From assembly GCA_007922195.1 (NCBI GenBank), contig ML681995.1, forward strand, positions 15,564,400 to 15,628,399: DNA of 64,000 nt. Direction: 5' to 3'. The notes under the pieces are model-generated. The model did no database searches and was not told the DNA's origin. It saw only the letters and a list, made by a program, of their open reading frames with translations. Both the position numbers and the translations under genes were made by a program. This DNA comes from Podocnemis expansa. Taxonomy: Eukaryota; Chordata; Testudines; Podocnemididae. Shown piece by piece: positions 32,670 through 44,009 of this stretch; within the stretch, counting starts at the first letter, position 1; every line of letters begins with the position of its first letter.

Positions 32670-33590
32670 TGTAGTGGCATAGGTGTAGCAAAGCTATCTG
32701 GTGCCCAGGGGCCAAATCACATTTGTCTCCCCTCCATGCCCTGTGCAGCCCCTCCTCGCACAGGGCAGGAAGGGTCCCAGCAGCTGAGACCCCTCCTGCT
32801 CTGTGGGGGGGGGGGGGGATGCAGAGGGCAGGAGGGGCATGAGACAAAGGGAGGAGGCAAATGTGACAGGCCCCAGGCACCACATAGTCTCTGCCAAGCT
32901 GCAGTGGACACCCAGCTGGCCCTGCACCAGGGCTGGTTTAGGGGGGTCCTGGCCAGATTCAGGGCACTGGTGCTGCCCCCACCCTTCCACCACATAGGGC
33001 AGAAGTGGCTGGGTGACCATGTGGTATACCCTGGCACTGGTGGCAGAGGTCATCCCACCCTCCTTCCACTGCAGATGGATGCAGAGCAGTGTTCATGGCT
33101 GCCCTGCTTGGCCTTGGCCCAGCCGCCCCTTCTCAGGGGGAGAAAAATGGGCTGTTGTGGGACTGTTGCTTTCAGGGGCAGGGACCTGGAATGAGTCTGT
33201 TCTGTGAAGTTTGGGCCACTTCACCCCTGGTCCCTACAGCAATGAACAGATGATAGGCCAGCTCTGTGGAATAGGCCCACTCCAGGGCCCTACCCTTGAA
33301 AACAGCCATGCCACATTGGCCACTCTCTGCCCCCTTGCTGGAGTGGCCCTGGCTAACTGATGCTAGGCGGGGCAGCCAGGAACACTGCTCTGTGTCTGTC
33401 TGCAGAGGAGAGAGGGTGGCATGGCCTGTGGCCCCAGCGCACCCCTCCCAGCAGCACCAGGGACCATGTGCTAGGAGGATGAGGGTGGCACCTGTGGCCC
33501 CAAACTGGACAGCCTGGGCCAGCCCAGGACACCTCTAATCCAGCCCCGTTGCGAGGCCCGCAAGGTGCCCCCCGCCACAGCGCAGTGCCT
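32670..33590. repeat. GC-rich block, probable transposon-derived, unclassified
   Basis: A sharp rise in GC begins at 'agtggcataggtgtagcaaagc', which resembles hAT starts such as CAGTGGYGTA. The block ends just before the next hAT-like element. It includes a G run at 32803-32818. The 188-codon ORF in it has no recognisable motif. The right end and target duplication were not found. Confidence 0.4.
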
Positions 33591-33596
33591 GGATGC

Positions 33597-33959
33597 CAGA
33601 GTTTTAAGTAGAATTTTTCATGCCTGGGGCAAGCAGCCCCAGATGTGTTCCCCCCCCCAGACCCAGATCCAGACTGGGGCCTGATCTACCCAGATCCCCA
33701 TGGCCTGCTGGTGGTGGCAGCAGGGAACTGGATGTTTCTCCAGCAACTGCTGGAAGATAGCAGCAAGCCCCAGCAGTGCTGGAAGTCCTAGGCGCCAAAT
33801 TTTAGAGGGTGCAGGGGATGGATCCAGCCCCCCATGGTGGCTGGGAATGGATCTGGATCCATCCCCAGCTGTCATAGGAAGTCAGATCTGTCCCCTGCAC
33901 CCTCTAAAATTCAGCACCTGGGACTTTGCCCCACTTGCCCCTGGCTAGTTAGAGCCCTG
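33597..33959. mobile_element. hAT MITE, CAGGGCTCTAACTA family
   Basis: The left end is 'CAGAGTTTTAAGTAGAATTT'; the right end in reverse complement is 'CAGGGCTCTAACTAGCCAGG'. The flanks 'ctggatgc' and 'ctgagtgc' agree at 6 of 8. The left end continues '...tgcctggggcaagcagcccc', like the long element at 10032. An internal inverted repeat ('aaattttagagggtgcaggg' / 'ccctgcaccctctaaaatt') spans about 33798-33911. Confidence 0.65.
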
Positions 33960-33966
33960 CTGAGTG

Positions 33967-34369
33967 CCCAGCCCTCCTCCATGCGGTGGGTCTGTACAAC
34001 ACTGCATCACTGTCTAATCCTCTGCCAAGCATTTTACAAATGGCATCTGGGATTGGAATCTGTGAACCTCGCCTGGGGTACAAGTGCCATCCCCCACTTT
34101 CTTACTGGGAGAGCTCAAAGGCTCTTTACCGGGCCACAGCATCTATTTAAGCCAGAAAAGAAAACAGCAAATAGTCAGTTTGATTTGGCTTCACCCTGCT
34201 AGAGGCTGCTGGTGTGGTGTTTACCTGCCTTCTGATCCTGTTTTCCATTGCTTTTGTTTAAACCTGATCTCCCAGAATCCTGACTCTTGGTTCCTGATCT
34301 TTGGTTTGTTTTGTCATGTTGATCTTCTTGGGAAAGCACAGACTGCCTATATATTATAGAATCAAATCA
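33967..34369. other. Non-coding interval
   Basis: No recognised repeat or coding signal. Confidence 0.4.
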
Positions 34370-34476
34370 AATCATAGTGTTGGAAGGGACCTCATTAGAT
34401 CATTGAGTCCAAACCCCTGGGCTTGAATCCAGGAGCTTCTGCATGTTAAGTAGAGGTGCTAGCCACTACACTATTT
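34370..34476 (-). mobile_element. tRNA-derived SINE with CR1 tail
   Basis: On the minus strand: box A-like 'TAGTGTAGTGGCTAGCACC' (34474-34456), box B-like 'GGATTCAAGCC' (34430-34420), then the CR1 end 'gtttggactcaatgatctaatgaggtcccttcc'. Same structure as the copy at 14335-14450. Confidence 0.7.
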
Positions 34477-34683
34477 TCAGTGGATAAGTTTTGCCACCCT
34501 CTTTCCCTCCCTTTCATAAGGTACAGTTTACTGGACCCACTCCTCACCTATTCTATGTTTCCACTGCTACATGCACTTTTATTGGTGAATGCATAAGAGC
34601 AGCACCAGACAGAATAATGTTACAAGTCTGAATGCTGCCTGATGTGAAAGAAGATCACTTCTGTTAAAAAAGGCAAAAGGTCT

Positions 34684-34798
34684 ACGTATATGCCTACATA
34701 TTTTAAATTTAGACCTTTAAATCCTGGAGCATAATAGGTCTACATATTTTATAGGTCTACATATTTTAAAATTAGATCTTTAAATCCTGGAGCAGATC
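34684..34798 (+). repeat. Local direct duplication
   Basis: 'tctacatattttaaaNttaga(c/t)ctttaaatcctggagca' occurs twice within ~115 bases, with an extra 'ataggtctacatatttta' unit between. An ordinary tandem duplication. Confidence 0.8.
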
Positions 34799-35085
34799 CC
34801 TGCAGCAACTAGTGGATTATGTGGCTTCAAAAATGCAGAAAACCAAGGGTTCCTGGTCTTTTTAATACTAATATTTACAGTTTGAAACTTCAATTTTCAG
34901 CACACTTTATTTTCTTTAAAAAAATCTGTTTACTTGTTTTTCTTTTATTTTGTTGGATGGCTTAAGCAGCAAATCTTACATCACAGCCCTTTTTGCTGGA
35001 CCAAAATCATGAGCAACTTGCAGATCAAATTAACAATACATATATTGTTCATTTGCTGATTCCATTTCCTTCACTAACATATTGC

Positions 35086-35370
35086 CAGGGGTTAAAGTAT
35101 AATTTGGTGAGCCCCAGAACCCTCTGGCATTGGTTGGCCTCCCCTCCAGCACAGGTGGGCCCCCCAGTACCCACCCTCAAAACCCACACCCTGCCCCAAT
35201 ACCCATCCCCAGACACACACACATGCAGCCACAGACAGAAAGACACACACACACACATACACATATAAACGGAGACACAGCCACCGCCAGGCAGACAGAG
35301 AGAGACACATAACACAGAGCCACCCCCAGATGGACAGACAAAGGAAGAGAGAGACACACCCACCAACTGA
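35086..35370. repeat. CAGGGGTTAAAG repeat followed by CA-rich simple sequence
   Basis: It starts 'caggggttaaagtataattt', shared with 10327. From about 35205 to 35365 the sequence is an impure CA/GA-rich tract ('agacacacac', 'gacagagagagacaca'). ORFs across it are low complexity. Confidence 0.6.
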
Positions 35371-35399
35371 TGCGCCCCCCCCCCAAAACCTCAGCAGAC

Positions 35400-37393
35400 C
35401 CCACCCTTAGTTTGAGTGTTTGTGTAACCTATATGCCTAAGGAGCAATCTCTTTTAGGGATCTCTTAAGGCTGGGTTACATTGCTTGGCAGATTTTGCTG
35501 CCCAGAAAACAGAACTTTCTGGTAATAGGATGTGGTAGCATATTGAGCATGCTCCACAAGTTTCCATTGTTGTGCTGGAGTCAGATGCCTGAGAGAAGGC
35601 AGGGAGCAGCAGGCTAGAGAGGAGCAATCAGAGATTTGCAGAGTCAACATACTCAGTGATTAAGTGAGAGGAGCTGAACCAGGAGTGGACTGCAGGATAT
35701 CTTCTCCCTGCTTTGGACTATTTTGCAGGTGAGTTTTCTGGTGTGGAACTGAGAGGTGGATAACCAGTAACCTGATTGTGCAGGGCTGATTGAAGAGAAG
35801 AAAGGAAGGCCTGCATGGATTTCAGTTGAAGATTCCTGCAGCCAGAGAAGATGAAGATTGCTTTTGTTTGTATTCAAGCCTCAAGGACTCAAAGACTGCA
35901 GTTGAGATAAGGGTGGTAAGGGTGACTCCATCTGAACTTTAGGATGCTTGAGTTTCTTACTGTTTTTAATTCATTTTGGTTTTCTTAGAATAAGGTTTAA
36001 GTTAGTTAATAAAAGTCATTGTTATGTTTAGTCTAAGTAGTAGTTTGCTGGGATGGTAACTGTAAGCAGTCTTTGCTGTGAGTCCCTTTAGCACCGAATC
36101 CTGGCTCTCCACCTGCTTTCTATAGGGATTTAAGCTGTTAAGCAAGTAAAAATTCTAGCTCACCTGAAGGTTACATTTGCAGATTGCCCCACAGGCTGGA
36201 AGTTGCTTCCAGCCACCAGCTGCTCTCCGGGGGTGTGTCTCAAACTCCCAGCCTGCTGCAGCTTTCTGCTGGCTGGGCTTAAGGTGGAGCAGGGTTTAAG
36301 GCGGAGTCACCAGAACCCTGCTTTCCTGCTGCTGTAGCATCTTTAGCAGACTAGGGAACGCAGCATTCCCGTGCCTGCCTTTATTTTAGGGGCCCCAGAA
36401 CCCTGCCAGCCTAAATATGGGGGCACTCTGAACTACCTTCAGGTGTGTTCCCCTTTACTTTAATCCCTGCTTATTGCCTCTGTTTTAGAAGCACTCTTGG
36501 GTGAGTTATTTGAATTTGAACCCACTTGTAAACTTGATAATACATCCGTGGGTTTGATCCATTCTGGAGAGTAAGAAAGGGTTTACACAGTTACAGATTA
36601 CTTACATTGTTGATTTAGGAAACAAATTGAGGCATTCTTAAAATACTACCTTCTTCAATGAGACATCAGGAAAAGGGGACCTTTGCCAGAGGGGTAACTT
36701 ACTGTAGCTGCTTAGCATCAGCAGAGCTATGGACCAGGGAATATGTTGGAAGCTGGCAAGAGAAGGCATACTGCTGTGCCAGGCTTAACCACTAGATAGT
36801 GTGGCTGTTTGTGGTAGATCCATGAGTTAGCAAATACTTTGTGTGAAAGATCTTGCCCTGTGATCGTTGACTGTTCTATTTTGCTGCCAAGATGAAGTCC
36901 TAAAGCTGGTAGGTGATCATTCTGCCCCTGCCTTTGGTAAAATTACTGGGGTTTGTGTTGTTGTACTGGCACCATGAGCAATTCCATCCCTCTTCTAATA
37001 CACATATGTGTTAGAAGTAGTCCTTTACAAACAAGTGAAAGTGTGTTACAAATTGATCACCATTCTCATTGTGCCCTTTGTCCATCAAAAGTACAAAAAG
37101 AAGTTAGCTAGTAAGCCCAGTTTTCTGTCATAGTGTAACTATTTATTCAAACCAATCTGGATTTATAGAAATTGGGCCAGATGCTTGGGAAATACTCATC
37201 TGCACAGAGACCCCTGATTGAAAGCCCATTGCAATCACTGAAATTGCCCTTTTGAACTTCAACAGGCTTTTGAACAGGCCCAGAACAGTGGGGAGGTGTG
37301 GACACAGATGTGAGCGCACTCAGCACCATTGTCCCCGGCACTGAACTCTGAGAAGGACTCAAGCCAGACTACCCTGAATTTTGTTCTAGCTAT
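35400..37393. other. Non-coding interval, partly GC-rich
   Basis: No coding match. About 35470-36110 is purine-rich with 'aataaaag' near 36010 and could be an old LTR or leader, but no TG...CA boundaries were fixed. About 36180-36420 is GC-richer, with the inverted words 'cagggttt...aaccctgc'. The rest is unremarkable. Confidence 0.35.
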
Positions 37394-37401
37394 CTAGATG
37401 A

Positions 37402-37811
37402 CAGGGATGGCTCAACTGCTAAGCAAATAAGGCAGTGGCTTCAGGCACCACTGCCTTAGGGGTGGCAGGACGGGCTGGCTCAGAAGCTGGACCCGAGTTC
37501 TCACCCCTCCGAGTCAGCCATTCCTCCCTCAGTGTTGGAGCAGCCCAACCGTTGGGTCAGGCTCCACTTTCTCTCCCTGCCTCTGAGCTAGCCCACTTCA
37601 CCCCTTTGGGAGGAACAGCTGGCACAGGGGAGAAGCGGGGGAAGAGAGCCCTGCCTCTGGGCTGGCCCACACTGCCCTTGGGCCAGCTGTTCCCTGCCCT
37701 GGGGGCAGGGCAAGCTGACTGGAGCAGTGGCTGGGTTTTGCACTCCCTGTTGTGGGGGGGTGCAAAACCAAAAGCTGGCTCAAGGTGCCACAGCCCCTTG
37801 AGCTGCCCCTG
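37402..37811. mobile_element. hAT MITE with perfect 8-base target duplication
   Basis: The left end is CAGGGATGGCTCAACTG; the right end in reverse complement is CAGGGGCAGCTCAAGG. The flanks CTAGATGA (37394-37401 and 37812-37819) are identical. The GC-rich 410-base interior has no transposase; the 126-codon ORF in it is by chance. Confidence 0.82.
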
Positions 37812-37819
37812 CTAGATGA

Positions 37820-39031
37820 CCACCAGCATTCAAGCTACAAAGGAGGATTAGTGCAATTTAGTGGCATCCTGGTCATGCTGGGGTCAGGGGAAGGCAGTGG
37901 CATGAGATTGTGGCCTGTGGCTGGCTTTCTGCCACTGAAGAGTCATTCTTATGCTGAGCTATTTTTCCTGCTGTAGTTAAGCCAGCTTTAGAGCTAGCTG
38001 ACTATGCAGCAGTGAAGGATCTGTTCCACTGTAATGTTGCATTTTGGCATTGTTGATTTCTTGGGGACAGTCTTAATCTATATGGAATGTTTTGATTACT
38101 TACCATTTCTGATTTAGATCTCTAAATAGAGTTCTTCCCCACTCATTGCAACTTATAGATCAGTTCACAGGGATTGTTCTTGAGAAATTATGTGGCAGAG
38201 TTGATGGGAAGTTGCCAGGATTTAAAAAAAAAAAAAAAGCCCCTAGGCACAGTTTATGCAGTTATATAAATTTGTAAGATGTGTGTATTGACAATGTCAC
38301 TTTAATTTTCCTGCAGTGATGAAGCCAACAATAATCTCTCTTATAATTTGGTCCTGATGTGCCCGGTCTTTGGTAGTATGCTTCTAGGCAAGATCTATCC
38401 TTGTGCAGACTTTCATGGGCAAGACTTGAAGGTTTTCTTCTTTTGCCATGAGAATTTGAAGCAAAAATAAATTGAAGAAAAATCAATTTTTTTCTAAAGA
38501 TAAAATCATAGTAGGCTATGAAATCTATGCCTTTAAGACACTTTTCAGCATTACATACTCTGACTTGCCCAGGGCTAATTAGAACCCTTTCAAAAAAGCA
38601 GGGCCACTATCATCAACTCTGTAAAATCTGAGTTACTATATATTTTAATTTTTCTACTCCTTTTTATTATCTATATAACTTTAAAGTGAAGTGAGTAGGA
38701 TATTCAAAGCTGTATAAGGTGCATAAACATATGGTGCTGTTATGCTACCTGGCCTGTAGGTGGTCTGTCTTGGTCCAGCAGGGAATCATATAAATGTACA
38801 TTTGCAGTTATCCCAACTGAATCCCCTAGGATCTTCCTGTGTTGGGCTTATTGGAAGATTGGAAATCAGTGGCTCATCTTAGCTCTGCTTACCCTGCATA
38901 GAACTTATTCTCTTCTCTGTCTGCTCATTGAGTTAGTTCCTAATTATTTCACAATATGCTGGAGATGAACCATCTCTAGATTTAGTCTACTACAGAGGCA
39001 GCTTTGGTAAAATCCCACTGTCATCCTCTAC
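37820..39031. other. Non-coding interval
   Basis: AT-rich, with an A-run at about 38223-38238. Nothing recognisable. Confidence 0.4.
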
Positions 39032-39043
39032 AGTTAGCTGCTT

Positions 39044-39502
39044 AAAAAGAAGGAAGGAGTCCTGTGCCACTGAAAGACTAACAAATCTATTTATTGCATG
39101 AGATTTTATGGGAGAAAATCCCACTTTGTCAGATGCTTTGAAGATGGGGGTACTTACAGAATGGGATGAAAATAAATGCAAGGTAGTGTAAAACATGGGA
39201 TCAAGTCATACAGTAACAGCAAATCAGAGCAGTTCTTAAGATTCAAACACTGGGAAACAGCACATAGAGGAGGGTGAAATCAGATTACCTGTTGTAATGG
39301 GAAAAGAAACCATAGTCATGATTTCATTCTGCTTTCACACATCTAATCTGCATATCAATTCTAATTCAGCTGTTTTTCTTTGAACTTTTGATGTCTCAAT
39401 GACTTTCACAAAAACTCATGCCATAAATAAATCTGTTATTCTTTAACAACTCCTTGTTTCCCCCCCCCCCCCCGAACTAGACTAACAAGGCTGCCCCTTG
39501 GA
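39044..39502. mobile_element. PLE 3' hairpin, asymmetric arms
   Basis: The left arm (39044-39400, minus) holds ~350 bases: the PLE 3' UTR and the last codons of the endonuclease ORF. The right arm (39401-39502, plus) holds only the last ~100 bases. Flanks 'agttagctgctt' (39032-39043) and 'agctagctgcct' (39503-39514) agree at 10 of 12, so both arms share one target duplication. Confidence 0.72.
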
Positions 39503-39514
39503 AGCTAGCTGCCT

Positions 39515-40187
39515 CTCCACCTTATTCCCATTAACAGCCATGAATGTGAATTGTTCTCTTGATAGCTGACTTTGCTAATAGCCAGATTTGAAATAGGATG
39601 ACAAAAGAAACAATGCATCTGATTTCCCCCTTTAAAGAATGCAGCCACGCCATAAGTGGATCTTGGTGTTTGGTTGAGAGCAAAACTGAATGGCCAAGGG
39701 CAGGGAGAAGAGAAAAAACTGTTTGGGTACATTTCAGTGAGATTAAAAATGTTTCACATTGCAGGACTTCTGTTGCTTCTGCTTTTTCGCTACAATAGAC
39801 AGGGTTTCATTTGTTGCTGTGCTTAACCTTGAAGTATGTAAACACACACAAAAATCTATGCTTTTTTGAGATGAACACAGCTGTTTTCTGTTTATTGCTG
39901 CCTAAAAGCTGTCAGTGAGGCTGATCCTCCTGAATTTCCTGCTTCTCATCATACTTGTATAGAAGTCACTGTCACACATGGGATCATCCGTTGTTGCAGA
40001 TCATCATCTTTTGCAAATCAATGTCATGTGGAACAAGTCCTGTGTTGTAATTATCTATCTGCTGATTTGCCCCATGTGTATGCCCACACAATTTATGGTT
40101 AGGAATAAAACTCTTATGCTCATTATAATTTTAAATCAGACACGTCAAACACCTTGGAATTAGCCCTACTGTTATCAACACTTGTAA
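39515..40187. other. Non-coding interval
   Basis: No recognised element. Confidence 0.4.
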
Positions 40188-40567
40188 GGGCTGCATCCAC
40201 ACTTACTGGTTATTTCAAATTAAGGAGGCTTAATTCAAAATAACTGAATTGGTGTCCATGGTGGCATTTTCTTATATCAAATTAAGCATTTCCTTATTTC
40301 AAATTAAAGAGGTGCTAATTCAATATAATAAAACCTCCTTTTACTTCAGAGTAATGGCTACTTTGAAGTTATTAGTTTGAATTAAGCCACTTTTAGCTGT
40401 GGAGTAGTCTTAATTCAAACTAATTTCCCTATTCACTTCCCTAACTTCCCCTAGTTTGAATTAGAGAGTCTAGTAAAGACTCTCTAATTCAAAATAATTT
40501 CTATTTAAATTTGAAGTAGTTAATTTGAAATAACTATTTTGAATTAACTCTAAGTGTAGACATAGCC
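40188..40567. mobile_element. MITE, GGCTATGTCTACACTTA family
   Basis: The left end is 'ggctgcatccacacttact'; the right end in reverse complement is 'ggctatgtctacacttaga'. The interior is full of 'TTATTTCAAATTAA'-type palindromic units. Flanks AAG/AAA. Same family as 46304-46695 and 4832-4945. Small size and a 3-base duplication suggest PIF/Harbinger. Confidence 0.65.
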
Positions 40568-40793
40568 AAAGAATATGGTAATGCATTACATCGTCCTCCT
40601 CAGAGAATGGCAGGTTAGCCATATCTATAGATGATTGAATCTTGTTGTGAATATTTCATGCCATCTCCTGCAGGCCATGTTAGATTTCCCCTGTCTGCAA
40701 ATTCAATGTAAAAAGATACAAAAAGATGAAAATTGCTGTATTTACTTTTTCAGATAATGTATTATTTCATATAACAAAGTGTGGCAGTGCATT

Positions 40794-41520
40794 CAGTTCA
40801 AAAGGGGGCAGCCGTGTTAGTCTAGTCCAGCCAAAGAAGCAGTCTGTCCTGTGGCACTTATATAAATTTGTTCATCTTTATCTCATGAGTTTTCGTGGGA
40901 GAAAATCCCACTTCATCACACGCTTTGAAGATGGGGGCACTTACAGACGGGGGGGGGAATAAATGCAGGGGAGTGTAAGACATGGAATCTGGTCATACTG
41001 TAACAGCAATTCAAAGCAGTTGTTAAGGTTCAAACACTGGGAAACAGCACATGGAGGAAGGTGAAGTCAAATCACTTGTAATGGGAAAAGAAACCATAAT
41101 CATGATTTAATCCTGCTTTCACACAACTGAATCTGTATATCAATTCTTGTTCAGCTGTTTCTCTTTGAAGTGTTGATGCTCTTTGATTGATTTAATCACA
41201 GCTGTTAACAAATTATCCATAGAGTGATTAGAACGATGGAAGTGCTCAGCAGATGGTTTTTGAATGTTGTGATGTCAGTTTTGTGCCCATTTATTCCTTT
41301 ACACAGAGATTGTCCTGTTTGTCCAAAATATAAGGCTTGGGGGCATTTCTAGCACATGATGGCATAAGTCTTATTAGTAGATGAGCAGGTGAATGAGCCC
41401 TTGATGGAGTAGCTGGCCTGCGATGGTGCCTTTTGTGCAGATATGTGGGCAAAGTTGGCAATGTGGTTTGTGTCTTATTGTGGTGTATTGGGTGTACCTC
41501 AGTTCAGTCAAGTTATTACA
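40794..41520 (-). mobile_element. PLE copy, 5'-truncated, reverse orientation
   Basis: It starts with the inverted terminus 'ttcaaaagggggcagccgtg', then the 3' UTR, then a decayed GIY-YIG region on the minus strand. Around 41330-41460 the peptide pieces 'YFGQTGQ', 'YAIMC' and 'CQLCPHICTKGTIAG' correspond to the 44012 copy. Stops and frameshifts disable it. The hAT MITE at 41529 is inserted at or beside its 5' edge. Confidence 0.72.
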
Positions 41521-41636
41521 CGCTAGGGCAGGGGTACTCAAACTTTTTGCGAGCCGGTCCACATTCAGCCTTCCACCATTGACCAGGGTCCACAAACAAC
41601 TAGGGTGGGGGGGGTGAGTGGGAGCGGGGGGGGGTG

Positions 41637-41736
41637 NNNNNNNNNNNNNNNNNNNNNNNNNNNNNNNNNNNNNNNNNNNNNNNNNNNNNNNNNNNNNNNN
41701 NNNNNNNNNNNNNNNNNNNNNNNNNNNNNNNNNNNN
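41637..41736. other. Assembly gap (100 N)
   Basis: Exactly 100 N, the conventional length for a gap of unknown size, placed within the G-rich tandem repeat. Confidence 0.98.
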
Positions 41737-42050
41737 GGGGGGGGGGGTGCGACTGGGAGTGGGGGGCAGCAATGCTGGGAGCAGGGGGTGGCGATGCCGG
41801 GAGCGTGGGGGGACGAGTGGGAGTGGGGGGGGCGGCGACGCCGGGAGCGTGGGGGGGTGGCGATGCCAGCCGCGTGGGGGGGTGAGTGGGAGTGGGGGGG
41901 CGGCGATGCCAGGAGCGTGGGGGGGGTGAGTGGAAGCAGGGGGGCAGTGATGCCAGCTGCATGGGGGGGGCGAGTGGGAGCGGGGGGGGCAGCGATGCCA
42001 GAAGTGGAAGGGCGGCGATGCCGGGAGGGGGAGGTGCGGCCGGGAGCGGG
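41737..42050 (+). repeat. G-rich minisatellite
   Basis: Imperfect units of about 35-40 bases built from 'ggcgatgcc(a/g)ggagcgtgggggg', 'gagtgggag(t/c)gggggg' and variants. Many G-runs of four or more on the plus strand could form quadruplexes. It probably extends leftwards through the gap to about 41600. Confidence 0.8.
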
Positions 42051-42236
42051 GCAGCGGCGGCGCAGCAGGCTCTGTGGGGGGGAGGAGGAGCGCAGCGAGC
42101 AACAGAAGTTGCTCACCTGCGCTTAGAGCAGGGGTACTCAAACGGCCAAATAGGCCACTGTCGCGGTCCACCGGAAACCTCTTTGCGGTCCGGATTGTGG
42201 ACCGCGGGCCGCCATTTGAGTACCCCTGTGCTAGGG

Positions 42237-44008
42237 TTTCAGCCACCTCCAATAGACCCAAGACTATTTAATTCTGGAAATAACTAGTCAGACAAAATCT
42301 CATCTCCTTTCCAAAACACCATAATAGAATCCCTGCCTAAGGAAAGAATTAAAGATTGAATAACCGTTCACTGACTGACTAACTCTCCAGCTACCTAGTT
42401 GTGTTTGTACATAAGAGAAAAAAATAGGTGTGTGTATTAAAGCTCATCTGACACCTGTTTATTGTATTTATTTTAAAGGTAGTTTACAAAAATATTATTT
42501 GACACCGTCTGATAACTATCTTACTTACCGATTATGCTTAATTCCAAAGGATTTAAAAGCACTCTTAAGCCAATCCACAAAATTCACTGAAGTCACAGAG
42601 CACGCCTCTGACACAATAGAAGTTGAATTAGCCCCACTGGTCCAATCTTCCTAGTGTTGAAAGGAAACAGGTACAGTTGATTTGGGCCCAGACTCATTCC
42701 ATAGACCACTGCAAGAACTATGAAGTGAGAGGTACAGGCAGGATGAACAGCTAGCTTACAATGTGCTGTGTGACTCAGGAGTTCTTGGCCAAAGATGCCA
42801 GAAGTTCCATATGGGAAGCCAGCAGTAGGTCTGGAATGCTTGCAGTGTTTGAAATTCCTAACTCAAATCCCCGCAATTGATTGAACCTCCTTAAGTAGAC
42901 AAACTGAGTTTCATGCAGCCTGTTTTTAGATAAAAACTTAAAAACCCAACGCGTCCGTGAATTCTCATTTCATTGTTTACATCCTGGTGAACTGAGCAAG
43001 AAATTCCCCCTCACTCTGCCTTTGTACAGCATGCTGCAAGTATGGTTTGTCCATCTGCACAAGGCTGTGTTCCAGTAACAGAGAAGGAAGAGTAGCATAT
43101 TAAGAGCAGGTGTGGAGAAGGTTTTCCATACAGCTCTGCCAACTGAATTCAGGTGAGGACTGAAATATTAATAGATACAGGATTTAATTTCAGTGCAGTG
43201 CAAAAATTGCCAGTTATGCAAATTGTATGTTTTGGGTTGTTTACTGTCCAATTGCTCACTGGGGCCCAGGCAACTGTCACATGTATGGTTTTCTAATATA
43301 GCAGGACACCTGGAATATCCCCAGTTAGTTGAAAGCTAGTCTCACATTTTGTAAAGAATGGGGTTTGTTGTACAAACTTGACAAGGTGACTTTTGAAACT
43401 CCATAGCACACTTTTTCCAATGGTATCGTAGAAAATGTATTGAAACAGTCATTCAGCTGGTTAGACAAATGTTTCATTTGTCGAATACCATGTTTTCAGG
43501 AAACAAAATACAGTAGTGGTTTGCACAAAAAAAGGGAGAAGAGAGAAGATATGTCTGTTTTGTAGTTCTAAGATAGAAACAACTTTTTTTTTAACAATTG
43601 AAAACGTTAATGAATCTTCAGATGGAGATAATTTTATAACTTCTGTACTACAGACTAAAATTAGCTTTAACTGAGGAGGAACTAAGCATGTAAAAAACAT
43701 CTGAGGATCTGTGCTCCAAGACCCCTTCCTTTTAGAGCAAGATTTTCTCCTGGATCTGAACACCAGACAGAAGTATCACTTGTTTATCATAATTAAAAGC
43801 TACTATAATGTTTGTGTAGATGTGTTGCACATCTGTTGGTTCCATGGATTCTCGTGAAAGATCCTGAGTATAGGAAACTGAATCATTTCAATTCTTGGTG
43901 AGATCTATAGGACTTTAAGGTGTTCTACACCTTTCAGGGTGAGCTTTATGGCCTAACAGGCCATCTTCCTGTTTACTCCTCCCCCCACCCCCAAAAAAAA
44001 AAAAATAG
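42237..44008. other. Non-coding interval
   Basis: No recognised element; a C-run and an A-run lie at about 43981-44005, just before the PLE. Confidence 0.4.
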
Positions 44009-44009
44009 T

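Larger units (their letters stand above)
41529..42228. mobile_element. hAT MITE with internal minisatellite and assembly gap
   Basis: The left end is CAGGGGTACTCAAAC; the right end is 'gtttgagtacccctg' with one extra base ('catttgagtacccctg'). The flanks 'cgctaggg' (41521-41528) and 'tgctaggg' (42229-42236) agree at 7 of 8. A second CAGGGGTACTCAAAC lies at 42130, giving a compact 99-base palindromic end (42130-42228). The interior is a G-rich minisatellite interrupted by the gap. Long ORFs across it are artefacts. Confidence 0.75.

Noticed and set aside
32628..33194. 188-codon ORF in GC-rich DNA
   Set aside because: Open frames exist on both strands here and the block looks transposon-derived.
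35470..36110. Possible LTR or untranslated exon
   Set aside because: No firm TG...CA ends, duplication or splice pattern could be fixed.
41374..42287. Long proline/glycine-rich ORFs, the longest 295 codons
   Set aside because: They read through 100 N and a G-rich minisatellite; the translation is artefactual. The end of one contains true PLE residues, annotated separately.
42945..42957. 'cccaacgcgtccg' resembling a cDNA cloning adapter
   Set aside because: One base differs from the common adapter and there is no vector context or sequence discontinuity; probably chance.
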